A stretch of DNA of 44,472 nt from Anaerolineae bacterium (GTDB taxonomy: Bacteria > Chloroflexota > Anaerolineae > Aggregatilineales > Phototrophicaceae). A model generated the notes under the pieces. The model searched no databases, had not been told where the DNA came from, and worked only from the letters and a program-made list of their open reading frames with translations. The number at the start of each line of letters is the position of its first letter. The first letter of the stretch is position 1. Made by a program: the position numbers and the translations under genes. Location of the stretch: assembly GCA_016789005.1 (NCBI GenBank), contig JAEURA010000204.1, forward strand, positions 1-44,472. The letters are read 5' to 3'. Positions 32,637 to 41,403 of the stretch are shown one piece after another.

Positions 32637-33707
32637 ATGACGACTGCTTCTGCCCGGACGGGCACGCCCCTACCAGGATTCGTGATTGGTTTCGCCGTCA
32701 TCGTCGCGCTGACCCTGCTGACGCTGGAGATCGACCGCGCGGCGGCGGGCTTCTTTCGCTCACAGGGGGTGGCGCAGAACCCCTTCGAGTATCCGCTGAC
32801 CGCCGCCCTGGTCGGCTTGATCGCCAACGCGGCGCTGAAGCTGACCGGCTTGTACCGGCACATCCGCCCCGCCGTGCGCACTGAATTCTACCTCAAGATC
32901 GGGGTGATCCTGCTCGGTGCGCGCATCAGCGTGGGCGATCTGCTGGCGACGGGCGCGGGCGGGCTGCTGCAAGCGCTGATCATGGTGACCAGCGTCTTCT
33001 TCTTCACCTGGTGGCTGGGCGGCAGACTGAAGCTGCCGGACACCCTGCGCGCCGTCATGTCCTCCGCCGTGTCGATCTGCGGCGTGTCAGCGGCGATTGC
33101 GGCGGCGGGGTCGGTGCAGGCGAAGAAGGAAGAGATCGCCTATGTGACGGCGCTGGTCATCGTGACGGCGCTGCCGCTCATGGCGCTCATGCCGTTCCTC
33201 GCCGGGGCGCTGGGGCTGGCGCCGGATGTCGCCGGGGCGTGGTTCGGCGGCAACATCGACACGACGGCGGCGGTCATCGGCGCAGGCACGATCTACGGCG
33301 AAGAGGCGCAGCAGGTGGCGGCGGTGGTCAAATCGTCGCAGAACGTGCTGATGGGCTTCGTCGCCTTCGCGCTGGCGGTCTATTTCGTCAGTGTGGTCCG
33401 CAAAGGCGAGGGCGAGCGTCCCTCGCCCTCGCTGATCTGGCAGCGCTTCCCGAAGTTCGTCCTCGGCTTCATGCTGATGTCGCTGCTGGCGTCGCTCGGC
33501 GTGTTCACGCCGGCGCTGAAGAGCAGCATCGCCAGCCTCTATCAGTTCATCTTCGCCCTGGCGTTCGTCTGCATCGGGCTGGAGTTCAACCCCGGCGCGC
33601 TGCGGCAGGCTGGGCTGAAGCCGGTGCTGGTTTACCTGGCGGCGACGCTCTTCAACACCGTGCTGGCGCTCCTCGTCGCCTCGGTCATCTTCGGGGTGCT
33701 GTTCTGA
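32637..33707 (+). CDS. YeiH/UPF0324-family putative sulfate exporter
   Basis: Codes for 356 residues from the ATG at 32637 (MTTASARTG). An open frame begins at 32535, but its extra 34 residues are not membrane-like and follow the divergent promoter region. About ten TM helices are visible. Family blocks are KIGVILLGARIS, SSAVSICGVSAAIAAAGS, FGGNIDTTAAVIGAGTIYGEEAQQVAAVVKSSQNVLMG and IGLEFNPGALRQAG. YeiH proteins are predicted anion (sulfonate or sulfate) permeases; the substrate is not proved. It is divergent from the GNAT gene and converges on the large 1062-residue gene. Confidence 0.88.
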   Translation: MTTASARTGTPLPGFVIGFAVIVALTLLTLEIDRAAAGFFRSQGVAQNPFEYPLTAALVGLIANAALKLTGLYRHIRPAVRTEFYLKIGVILLGARISVGDLLATGAGGLLQALIMVTSVFFFTWWLGGRLKLPDTLRAVMSSAVSICGVSAAIAAAGSVQAKKEEIAYVTALVIVTALPLMALMPFLAGALGLAPDVAGAWFGGNIDTTAAVIGAGTIYGEEAQQVAAVVKSSQNVLMGFVAFALAVYFVSVVRKGEGERPSPSLIWQRFPKFVLGFMLMSLLASLGVFTPALKSSIASLYQFIFALAFVCIGLEFNPGALRQAGLKPVLVYLAATLFNTVLALLVASVIFGVLF

Positions 33708-33718
33708 GGACCAAATAG

Positions 33719-33807
33719 GGTCTCGCATCTCCTCGACGGGGGTGAGCCGCCGGCTCGCCCCTACGGCACGTTGGTTGTAGGGGAGACCCCGCCGGGTCTC
33801 CCGCTCG
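33719..33807. repeat. Dispersed palindromic intergenic repeat, copy 2
   Basis: The order of blocks matches 27315-27398: ggtctcgcatctcc, gagccgccggctcgccc, gtaggggagac, ggtctcccgctcg. It contains three hairpins: ggg-t-gagcc/ggctc-g-ccc, cccctac (33758-33764)/gtagggg, and gggagaccc/gggtctccc. It fills the gap between two convergent genes and may act as their terminator. Confidence 0.75.
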
Positions 33808-33831
33808 TGGATATGATTCGAGGTCCCGTTC

Positions 33832-36800
33832 TTAATCCCCGCGCACCCGCGCTTTGAAGTAGCCGTGTACGAAGCGGTAGAACTCCAGCGTGTTTTCCGG
33901 GCGCTGGCGATTCATGTCCAGCCGTTTGGCGACTCCGCTGTCCTGAAGCGTGCGCACATCCGCCTTCTCGGTGATCATCAGCGCCAGCTCCGGGATGCGC
34001 TGCAGGTCGATTGCCAGGTCCTTGACCAGCGTCCGCCGTTCGTAGAGGGCGATTGCCTGCCACAGGCTTTCCAGCTCGCCGCGAATCGCCGCCGGCGTCA
34101 GGGCGATCTTCTCGTCTTCCCCGAAGGCGCGCAGGGCAGTCTTGAGCAGGCGGTTGATCTGCTGGACTTCGCGCATCAGGGCAGGTGCGGCGCGGTCGCC
34201 GAGCGGGTGATTGGTCAGCAGTCGGTCGGTGCGCACGCTCAGCCGCCGCCCGCGCCCGAAATACCCCGCCATCACGCGGAAAATGTCGAAGATCGTCTCG
34301 ACGCTCCCCGCTCCATCAAGCTGCGCCTGAAGCTGCTCGTCGGTGTCTTTGGCATGGAAGCGGCGGTGACGGTCGCCCAGCACCACCAGCGCCCGACCGA
34401 CATCGAGGATGGCATTGGCGATGGCTCGGCGTTCGGCGTCGGTCAGATTGCCGTTCAGACTGTCCAGATCGCTCATCAGGCTGGGCACGCTCGGCAGGTT
34501 GCCCCGGTCGGTGTAGGTCAGCCCGGTGTCGTAGAGGAACTTTGCCGTGGTGTGCAGCGAATAGGCGTAATCCGCCAGCTCCTCACCGCCGATCAGCCGG
34601 CGCATGAGGTGTGTTGCCTCCAGCGCTGCGCTGACCTCTGCGCCCAGGTCCAGTTTCAGCCGGGCGATCACCTTGGGGGCGACGCTGTCGCCGCTCAGGC
34701 GCATGTAGCGCCGCAGCATATCCAGCCCAGTCGCCTTGATCTCCGCCGACCAGTCCAGCGAGCGGTAGATGCGCACCAGGGCGTCGATGGCGGACTCGCC
34801 GCGTCGGATAGCCGCCGCCGGGATCAGGCTGGTGACGCGGGCGATGTAGTTTTCGTCACGCCGACGCACGTGATAATCGAGCAGCTCAATGATCAGCTCG
34901 AACTGAATGGCTTCCAGGATCAGCCGATTGCTGAAGACCAGGCGGGTCAGCTCCGTCGCCGCTTCGTCCAAGCCCGGCGACCAGTCATGCTGTTCCAGCG
35001 CGCCGTAATACGCCATTGCCAGGGGCAGCGGTTTCAGCCCCTGCGTGCTGAGCGCGCTCAGTGCCGGGGCGACGGCAGCGACCTCGATCCTGGTATCGTG
35101 GAACAGCGCGCGCAGCATGTTGGCGAACTGCATCTGTTTATCCGGCGGGTAGATCAGCCGTCCCTGACGCATCACACCGGCAGCCAGTTCGTCGTAGCGC
35201 CCGCGCAGGAGCAGGATGCGCAGCAGATGATGCGCCGCTGCCGGACCGAGGCGCTGGACGGTGGCGTCGTCGCTCAGGCTGCGCACGATCCACAGGTAGG
35301 TGGTCTCCTGGCTGCCCAGGTCGACGGGGGCGGCACGCGCCAGCAGCGCCAGTGCCGCCGCGTCGATCAGGTCGCGCCGTTCCGCCAGCAGCGCCGCTTC
35401 GATCAGCCGGGTGATCATCAGCGGACGCCATTCCTCGCCGAACTCGGTGGCGATCTGCGCCATCAACCCGACCGGGGGGATCGTCCGGTCGTCGTTATTG
35501 AGGTAGGCGGCGAGCCGTTTGAGTCCTTCCGGGAGTTTTTCGATCAGGGGCTTCAGGGTGACGAAACGCCGCCAGCGGTCACCGGGCAGGGCGCTGGCTC
35601 CCAGGGCGAAGACATTCGCCGCCAGCGATTCGTTCTGGCTGGCGAGCGGCAGCGCCACCTCGATCAACTGCGGGATGATGCCCGACACTTCGATGTTCCA
35701 CTGATTCTTGCGCACGTGGCGCAGAAAGGCGTTGAGCGCTTCGACCTGCCGCCGCTGCGCCAGCTGCTCAGCATAGGCGATGGTCGCCTTCTGGGTCATC
35801 TCCACCCAGTACATGCCGCTGAAGCCGAACGGGTTGGAAAGCCAGCGCGCCAGCACACGGTAAACGCGGTCGGCTTTGCCCACCCCCAGGGCGTCGTCCA
35901 TCTGCTGCAAGATGACCCGTTCCAGCGCCGGCTTGCCGCGCACCACCAGCGACAGCAGATCGGTCTGTTCGATCTCTTCCAGCACCAGGGCGAACGCCAG
36001 CAGGTGGCGCACGTAAGCGGCGCTGGTCGCCTCGTCCAGTGTGGGGTCTTCGGCGAGGATGCGCGCCACCTCCGCCGCTTCGACCGGCTGGTTGTTGGTC
36101 ACGGCGGCGTCCACCACCATGCGGCGGGCAGCATAGGTCAGCGCCTCCGCCAGCGATTCGCCGCGCTTCAGCCGCCAGCCGGCAACAGGCGTGAGGGTGA
36201 GCGTTTGATCGACGACCATTTGCAGGTCGAGCCGCAGCAGGCTCTTGACGTACTTGCTGTATTCATCCGGTGTGCGCTTGCCATCCACCTGTCCCTTTTC
36301 CCAGTCGTAGATCAGCGCGTTCTGGGGCAGCGGCTCGTCGGTGTAGAAGCGAACCTGCGCGTCGACGCGCGTCGATGGCAGGGTGTGGGTGGCGAAGGTC
36401 ACGCCAAAACGCGCCGGCGGCGGCAGCAGCGCCAGCAAGCCTTCGATGAAGCCCACGCGGACCCCCAGTTCGTTGGGCGCGCCGCGCACCACGATCTGCA
36501 CCCCTTGAATGAGGGCGCTCAGCAGCGCCTCGATCACATCCATGCGGTCGCGAGCAGCGCCCAGCAGCGCGAGCAGCGCCCGCTGTTGATCATCGCCGCT
36601 GGGCAGAGTGGGCGAGAAAGTCAGGGGCGGGACGGTGTTGCCGACGTGTTCATAGGTCGGCATTTGCCCCTCGACCAGCCTGGACAGCGCCGTCAGATTG
36701 CCGCCCAGCCCGCGCAGCCCTTCGGGCGACATCAGGATGACGTGGCGCATCGACTGCCCCTTGCTGCCGATCTGCGCCTGCGCCAGCAGGAAGGGCAGCG

Positions 36801-37020
36801 ACTTGCCGCGCACCAGCGCCCATGATCCGTTGGGCACGCCGGGCATGGGGGGGATGCGACTGGCGTTCAGCGCCTCTTCGACCTGTTCGCTGCTGACCCC
36901 AGGCGACGACGCGAGGAGCTGAAGTTCGCCCTGGGGACGCCCCTGATAGAACAACTGACCATAATAGAAGTGTTCCAGTAGAACACCAAGTTGAGCAGTG
37001 CCGGATGTTTGAGTGAGCAT
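33832..37020 (-). CDS. Large protein with a possible GAP1-N-like N-terminal domain and helical repeats
   Basis: Codes for 1062 residues, no signal peptide or clear TM segment. The first 130 or so residues are alpha/beta with FYYGQLFY (18-25), LQLLASSPGV (33-42) and AQIGSKGQSMRHVILM (82-97). This order, Tyr-rich strand, then LLAxSPGV, then a Gly-rich block before an H-x-x-L strand, recalls the N-terminal domain of GTPase-associated protein 1 (GAP1-N) described in bacterial conflict-related NTPase systems; this is from memory and unproved. Residues 150-260 form a second alpha/beta module (GVQIVVRGAPNELGVRVGFIEGLLALLP). The rest is almost all helical with TPR/HEAT-like character. It is divergent from argF; a TPR protein gene follows argF. 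No function is assigned. Confidence 0.8.
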   Translation of the reverse strand: MLTQTSGTAQLGVLLEHFYYGQLFYQGRPQGELQLLASSPGVSSEQVEEALNASRIPPMPGVPNGSWALVRGKSLPFLLAQAQIGSKGQSMRHVILMSPEGLRGLGGNLTALSRLVEGQMPTYEHVGNTVPPLTFSPTLPSGDDQQRALLALLGAARDRMDVIEALLSALIQGVQIVVRGAPNELGVRVGFIEGLLALLPPPARFGVTFATHTLPSTRVDAQVRFYTDEPLPQNALIYDWEKGQVDGKRTPDEYSKYVKSLLRLDLQMVVDQTLTLTPVAGWRLKRGESLAEALTYAARRMVVDAAVTNNQPVEAAEVARILAEDPTLDEATSAAYVRHLLAFALVLEEIEQTDLLSLVVRGKPALERVILQQMDDALGVGKADRVYRVLARWLSNPFGFSGMYWVEMTQKATIAYAEQLAQRRQVEALNAFLRHVRKNQWNIEVSGIIPQLIEVALPLASQNESLAANVFALGASALPGDRWRRFVTLKPLIEKLPEGLKRLAAYLNNDDRTIPPVGLMAQIATEFGEEWRPLMITRLIEAALLAERRDLIDAAALALLARAAPVDLGSQETTYLWIVRSLSDDATVQRLGPAAAHHLLRILLLRGRYDELAAGVMRQGRLIYPPDKQMQFANMLRALFHDTRIEVAAVAPALSALSTQGLKPLPLAMAYYGALEQHDWSPGLDEAATELTRLVFSNRLILEAIQFELIIELLDYHVRRRDENYIARVTSLIPAAAIRRGESAIDALVRIYRSLDWSAEIKATGLDMLRRYMRLSGDSVAPKVIARLKLDLGAEVSAALEATHLMRRLIGGEELADYAYSLHTTAKFLYDTGLTYTDRGNLPSVPSLMSDLDSLNGNLTDAERRAIANAILDVGRALVVLGDRHRRFHAKDTDEQLQAQLDGAGSVETIFDIFRVMAGYFGRGRRLSVRTDRLLTNHPLGDRAAPALMREVQQINRLLKTALRAFGEDEKIALTPAAIRGELESLWQAIALYERRTLVKDLAIDLQRIPELALMITEKADVRTLQDSGVAKRLDMNRQRPENTLEFYRFVHGYFKARVRGD

Positions 37021-37069
37021 GGCGTCATGCGCCTGTTGGACAGTTCAAGCGCCTATAATCATAGCCGAT

Positions 37070-37110
37070 TTGCCGCGCGTTGCCGACAGGGCGCTATAAT
37101 GCGCTATACT
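37070..37110 (+). promoter_or_regulatory. Overlapping candidate promoters of argF
   Basis: TTGCCG (37070-37075) to TATAAT (37095-37100) and TTGCCG (37080-37085) to TATACT (37105-37110) both have 19-bp spacers and are offset by exactly 10 bp, with gcgctata repeated. They end about 60 nt before the argF ATG. The duplicated arrangement could give two start sites on one helix face. Confidence 0.4.
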
Positions 37111-37168
37111 TAGTGCCATAGGGTTCATTTGACGATCTCGGTTCACTCACACTAGGCAGCATCCAATC

Positions 37169-38086
37169 ATGCAGCACTTCATCGATCTCGACGACTGGTC
37201 AGGCGACGCAATACGCGATCTGCTGACCCTGGCGAGCCGGCTCAAGGCGGAACAGAAGCAGGGCGGCACCGCGCCGCTGCTGCAAGGCAAACACCTCGCG
37301 CTGATCTTTGAAAAACCTTCTCTGCGCACCCGCGTCTCTTTTGAAGTCGGTATGTCTCAGCTGGGCGGGACCGCTCTACGCATCGGACCTGACGAGATCG
37401 GCATGGGCACGCGCGAAAGCATCCCCGACATCGCCCGCGCCATGTCGCGCTACGTGGACGGCATCATGGCGCGCGTCTTCGGTCACGAGAAGGTCGTCGA
37501 GCTGGCGCGCTGGGCAACCGTGCCGGTGATCAACGGCTTGAGCGCGACCCATCATCCCTGTCAGGGCTTGGCGGACGCCATGACCATCATGGAACACTGC
37601 GGCGGCGTGCAGGACCGGCGGGTGGTGTTCGTGGGCGACGCCAACAATGTGGCGCGTTCGCTGGGGCAGGCGGTCATCAGGCTGGGAGCGCACTTCGCCG
37701 TCGCCTCGCCGCCCGGCTATGGCTTCGATGAAGAGGTGCTGACCTGCCTGGATAACGACGCCAAGGCGTCGGGCGGTTCGCTGGAAGTGCTTTATGATCC
37801 CCTTGAAGCCGTGCGCGGCGCGGATGTCATCTACACCGATACCTGGGTCAGCATGGGACAGGAAGCCGAGGCGGCGCAGCGTATAAAGGCGTTTGACGGC
37901 TATCAGGTGAATGCCGAGATGCTGGCGAAGGCGGGCGGCGCGCCGAAAGTCATGCACTGCCTGCCGGCGCATCGCGGGCAGGAGATCACCGACGAAGTTG
38001 CCGACGGCGCGAACTCGGTGATCTTTGATCAGGCGGAGAACCGCCTGCACGCGCAGAAAGCAATCCTGGTCCGGCTGCTCGGCTGA
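37169..38086 (+). CDS. argF: Ornithine carbamoyltransferase
   Basis: Codes for 305 residues, the usual length. The carbamoyl-phosphate loop is FEKPSLRTRVSFEVG (S51-L-R-T-R55), followed by SRYVDGIMARVFGH, THHPCQGLAD (H129-P-C-Q) and the ornithine-binding DTWVSMG and MHCLPAHRG, where Cys-Leu-Pro is the ornithine-specific signature that excludes aspartate and putrescine enzymes. It makes citrulline from ornithine and carbamoyl phosphate in arginine synthesis. No other arg gene is in the window. Two candidate promoters precede it. Confidence 0.97.
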   Translation: MQHFIDLDDWSGDAIRDLLTLASRLKAEQKQGGTAPLLQGKHLALIFEKPSLRTRVSFEVGMSQLGGTALRIGPDEIGMGTRESIPDIARAMSRYVDGIMARVFGHEKVVELARWATVPVINGLSATHHPCQGLADAMTIMEHCGGVQDRRVVFVGDANNVARSLGQAVIRLGAHFAVASPPGYGFDEEVLTCLDNDAKASGGSLEVLYDPLEAVRGADVIYTDTWVSMGQEAEAAQRIKAFDGYQVNAEMLAKAGGAPKVMHCLPAHRGQEITDEVADGANSVIFDQAENRLHAQKAILVRLLG

Positions 38087-38179
38087 GCGGTTGGCGACCA
38101 GTCACCAGCAGGCGAAAACAAACGCACGACGAGAGTAGGTTCATCCACATTCGGCGGGGTCTTGGCTGAGGGCGGAAAT

Positions 38180-40399
38180 ATGCCGGGTAATCGAGAAGCG
38201 TACGAACAGGCGATGAACGCAGGGCATAATGCCGCCTGGGATCAGGAGTGGCATCTGGCGGTCGCCGCTTACGGTCGGGCGATCCGCGAATTTCCCGACG
38301 ATCCCGAAGCGCACATTCACCTGGGCTTGGGCTTGTACGAGATCGGGCGGCTGGAAGACGCGCTCAAGGTTTATTCGCGGGCGTATCAGCTGTCGCAGAA
38401 GAAGGACCCCATCCCGCTGGAAAAGAGCGCCGACGTGCTGGAAAAGATGGGGCGCTTGCGCGAAGCGGCGCAGCAGTACGCTAACGTCGCCGAACTCTAC
38501 CTGCTTCAGCGTGATCTCGACAAGGCGATTCACAACTGGGAACGCGCCACACACCTGACCCCCGGCTTGATCCCTATTCACATCAAGCTGGCGCAGGCGT
38601 ACGAGCGCATCGGCGACACCAAGAAGGCGATCTTTGAATACCTGACGCTCGCCTACAACTTTAAGCGCCTCAACGACATCGACAAAGCCACCAAGGTGGC
38701 GCAGCGCGCGCTGCGTCTGGACAAGGACAACGCCCAGATCATCAATACGCTGCGCCTGTTGGAGACGGGCGGCGACATCCTGCCGCCGGTGGGTGAAAGC
38801 AAACGCAGCGACGCCGCCGATGAGGACGACTCCCGCCGGCGCATGGAGGAAGCCGAGGACGATCCCCAGGGTCCCCTGGGCGAAGCCGTGACCTACGCCC
38901 TGGGCGCGCTGGCAGTCTTCATCATGGAGAACAGCGACGGCATGAAGATCGCCGCCGATGCCCTGCAGGCGATGGAAGCGCAGCGGCAGCACATGAACGA
39001 TACGGCGATTGCTGCCTACCAGCGCGCCGATTCGCGCCTGCGCCAGCCGTCGATCAAGATGAATCTGGGGGCGATGCTGCTGGCGCAGAACCGTCCCGCC
39101 GACGCCATCAAGGCGTTCAGCGACGCCGTCGTCCACCCTCAGACATCCTCCGGAGCCTACCACGCCCTGGGCAAAGCCTATCTGGCGCTCAAGAAGCCGA
39201 AACAGGGGGTGCGCTCGCTGATCCAGTGCATCCAGTCGGTCGATCCTACGCCGACGCCGATGACCGAAATGCCGGAACCGACCATCTTCGAGCATCTGAT
39301 CGACGCGCTGGACGGCACGACGGAAGAGAATCTGACGGCGATTGGGCTGCGGCTGGCATCCACCATCGAGGGCGTCAAGTGGCGCGAGAAGCTGGTGGAC
39401 CTGCGCCGCCAGCTTGAAGAGACTCACCGCGAGCAGGGGATGAAGGGCGTCATCGACTTCCTGATCGCCACCGACAGCGACCAGCTGGCGCGCTCCATCG
39501 CCCTGATCGACCGCTACATGCGTTCCGGCATGTTGACCCTGGCAATCGACGAGGCGCACCGGGCGGTCGAAATCTCGCCGTTCTATCTGCCGGTGCACGT
39601 GCGCATGGCAGAGATCATGATGCGCGAGGGGCGGGTGCGCAACGCTATCGCCAAATACAACGCCGTCGCCCGTTCGTATATGGCGCGGGGAGAGGATGAA
39701 CGCGCCGCCGAAATCCTGCACAACGTCCTGGAGATCGCCCCGCTTGACGTTCAGGTGCGGGAAAGCCTGATCGAGCTGATGGAGGAAGAAGAGCGCTGGG
39801 ACGAGGCGCTGGATCAGTACATCGACCTGGCGGACGTGCACCATCAGCTGGGCAACTATGATCTGTCGCGCGACACCTACGCGCTCGCCGAGCGCATCGC
39901 TTCGCGGGTCAGCGCCAGCCCAGAGAAGATGGTGCGCATCAAGCACCGCATCGCCGACATCGACCAGATGCGCCTGGATATGCGCAAGGCGGTCAAGGCG
40001 TACGAAGAGATCATCCAACTTGCCCCGGAAGACGAGCGGGCGCATCGCATGCTGGTCGATCTCACCTATCGCCAGGGCAATCAGGTCGAGGCGCTGCGCC
40101 GGCTCGATAAACTGCTGGGCATCTACGCCCGCAGCCGGCAGGTGACCAAGATCACCCAACTCCTCGAAGAACTGGTGACGCTTTATCCGACCGATCCGGG
40201 GTTGAGGTCGCGGCTGTCGGCGATCTACCGCCAGCTGGGGCGCAAGATGGACGCCATCGTCCAGCTCGACGCGCTGGGCGAGCTTCAGCTTCAGGCGGGG
40301 GCGCACAAGCAGGCTGCCGAGACCATCCGCCAGATCATCGCGCTGTCCCCGGACAATATCGACGACTACCGGCAGCTTCTGACGCAGTTAGGTGGATGA
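38180..40399 (+). CDS. Large tetratricopeptide-repeat protein
   Basis: Codes for 739 residues from the ATG at 38180 with GAGGG about 7 nt upstream; a TTG at 38162 would add six residues. No signal peptide or TM helix. At least four N-terminal TPRs (about 10-190: AYGRAIREFPDDPEAHIHLGLGLYEIGRLEDALKVY) are followed by a charged low-complexity link (about 205-235, DEDDSRRRMEEAEDD), a helical middle domain and a second TPR array (about 440-735). It is probably a cytoplasmic scaffold. It sits between argF and cdaA on the same strand; 107 nt separate it from cdaA, so co-transcription is possible but not certain. Its partner is unknown; the helical-repeat giant encoded divergently is one candidate by proximity only. 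Confidence 0.9.
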   Translation: MPGNREAYEQAMNAGHNAAWDQEWHLAVAAYGRAIREFPDDPEAHIHLGLGLYEIGRLEDALKVYSRAYQLSQKKDPIPLEKSADVLEKMGRLREAAQQYANVAELYLLQRDLDKAIHNWERATHLTPGLIPIHIKLAQAYERIGDTKKAIFEYLTLAYNFKRLNDIDKATKVAQRALRLDKDNAQIINTLRLLETGGDILPPVGESKRSDAADEDDSRRRMEEAEDDPQGPLGEAVTYALGALAVFIMENSDGMKIAADALQAMEAQRQHMNDTAIAAYQRADSRLRQPSIKMNLGAMLLAQNRPADAIKAFSDAVVHPQTSSGAYHALGKAYLALKKPKQGVRSLIQCIQSVDPTPTPMTEMPEPTIFEHLIDALDGTTEENLTAIGLRLASTIEGVKWREKLVDLRRQLEETHREQGMKGVIDFLIATDSDQLARSIALIDRYMRSGMLTLAIDEAHRAVEISPFYLPVHVRMAEIMMREGRVRNAIAKYNAVARSYMARGEDERAAEILHNVLEIAPLDVQVRESLIELMEEEERWDEALDQYIDLADVHHQLGNYDLSRDTYALAERIASRVSASPEKMVRIKHRIADIDQMRLDMRKAVKAYEEIIQLAPEDERAHRMLVDLTYRQGNQVEALRRLDKLLGIYARSRQVTKITQLLEELVTLYPTDPGLRSRLSAIYRQLGRKMDAIVQLDALGELQLQAGAHKQAAETIRQIIALSPDNIDDYRQLLTQLGG

Positions 40400-40506
40400 G
40401 CGGCGCACCGCGTCACTCCCTTCGCCAATCGAGCCTGAATGGGCAGAGCATGAGGCGTCATGCTCCGAGATATCATATCTGTAGGCGGCAGTAGGACAGA
40501 CAAGAC

Positions 40507-41403
40507 GTGGACCTCGTTTGGGCGCTCAGCAACCTAACCCCCAGCGCGATCATCGACATTCTGCTGGTCGCGGTCGTGTTCTTTGGGCTGAGCTTCCTCA
40601 TCCGGGCGACGCAGTCGGCGGCGCTGCTGCGCGGCTTACTGCTGGCGATCATCCTGGCGGTCGCCGCCGCCAACCTGCTGGGGCTGCCGGCGCTGCGCTG
40701 GCTTGTCCAGAACGGCTTGGGGGCGCTGCTGGTCGCCATCCCGGTGATCTTCCAGCCGGAACTGCGCCGTACCTTCGAGCGCCTGGGACGGGCGGACAGC
40801 TTCCTGCGCGACCGCCAGCAGTACGACACCGTCTGGGCGCGGGTGATCGATGACGTTTGCCAGGCGTCAGAACGCCTTTCCGAGCGGCGGCATGGCGCGC
40901 TGATCGTGCTGGCGCGCGGCGTCAGCCTGGAGGAGTACGTCCGCACCGGCGTGCCGCTGGATGCCGAGGTCAGCCCGCAGCTCTTGCTGACCGTCTTCTG
41001 GCCCAAGACGGAGCTGCACGACGGCGCGGCGATCATCGGCGAAGACGGCAGGCTGGCGGCGGCGGCGGCGGTGCTGCCGCTGTCGTCGGCGCGGCAGTTG
41101 GGCACGCCGAAGCTGGGCACGCGGCATCGTGCCGCCATCGGCATCAGCGAGGTGAGCGACGCCGTTGTCGTGATCGTCTCGGAAGAGACGGGCAGAATCT
41201 CCATCGCCAACGCCGGACGGCTGATCCCCAAACTGGACTCCAAACGGCTGCGGACGATCCTGCTGTCGTTCTATGGGCGGGAACGTGAGCGGCGCGAAAG
41301 CGTCTTCCAGCGGTTTTGGAATGGGCTGCGTCAGCGGCGCGCCTTTGCGCCCGTCCGCCCGCCGATGCCGACGCCGCCCGCTGAAGGGATGGAACTGCAC
41401 TGA
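40507..41403 (+). CDS. cdaA: Diadenylate cyclase
   Basis: Codes for 298 residues; GTG start. Three N-terminal TM helices (about 12-33, 38-58, 64-83) precede the DisA_N/DAC catalytic domain (about 95-250). The two signature motifs are intact: TELHDGAAII with D172-G-A174 and GTRHRAAIGISE with R206-H-R208, plus SEETGRIS. It condenses two ATP to cyclic di-AMP at the membrane. CdaA is normally followed by its regulator CdaR, as here, with a TGATG overlap. The C-terminal tail is Pro/Arg-rich. c-di-AMP controls potassium and osmotic balance and wall homeostasis in other bacteria. Confidence 0.96.
   Translation: MDLVWALSNLTPSAIIDILLVAVVFFGLSFLIRATQSAALLRGLLLAIILAVAAANLLGLPALRWLVQNGLGALLVAIPVIFQPELRRTFERLGRADSFLRDRQQYDTVWARVIDDVCQASERLSERRHGALIVLARGVSLEEYVRTGVPLDAEVSPQLLLTVFWPKTELHDGAAIIGEDGRLAAAAAVLPLSSARQLGTPKLGTRHRAAIGISEVSDAVVVIVSEETGRISIANAGRLIPKLDSKRLRTILLSFYGRERERRESVFQRFWNGLRQRRAFAPVRPPMPTPPAEGMELH

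Noticed and set aside
33865..36825. 986-codon plus-strand open frame opposite the 1062-residue protein
   Set aside because: The translation is Gln/His/Arg-rich with no secondary-structure pattern. The minus-strand frame has ordinary amphipathic helices and a sensible start; GC-rich codon bias opens the opposite frame.
38141..40306. 721-codon minus-strand open frame opposite the TPR protein
   Set aside because: A mirror of TPR codons with no recognisable domain; the plus-strand product has textbook TPR units.
28903..40399. A defence island made of the kinase, acetyltransferase, large GAP1-like and TPR proteins
   Set aside because: The genes lie on different strands and are interrupted by argF and a YeiH transporter; no nuclease, NTPase effector or mobile gene is present, so only the GAP1-like similarity is kept as a lead.
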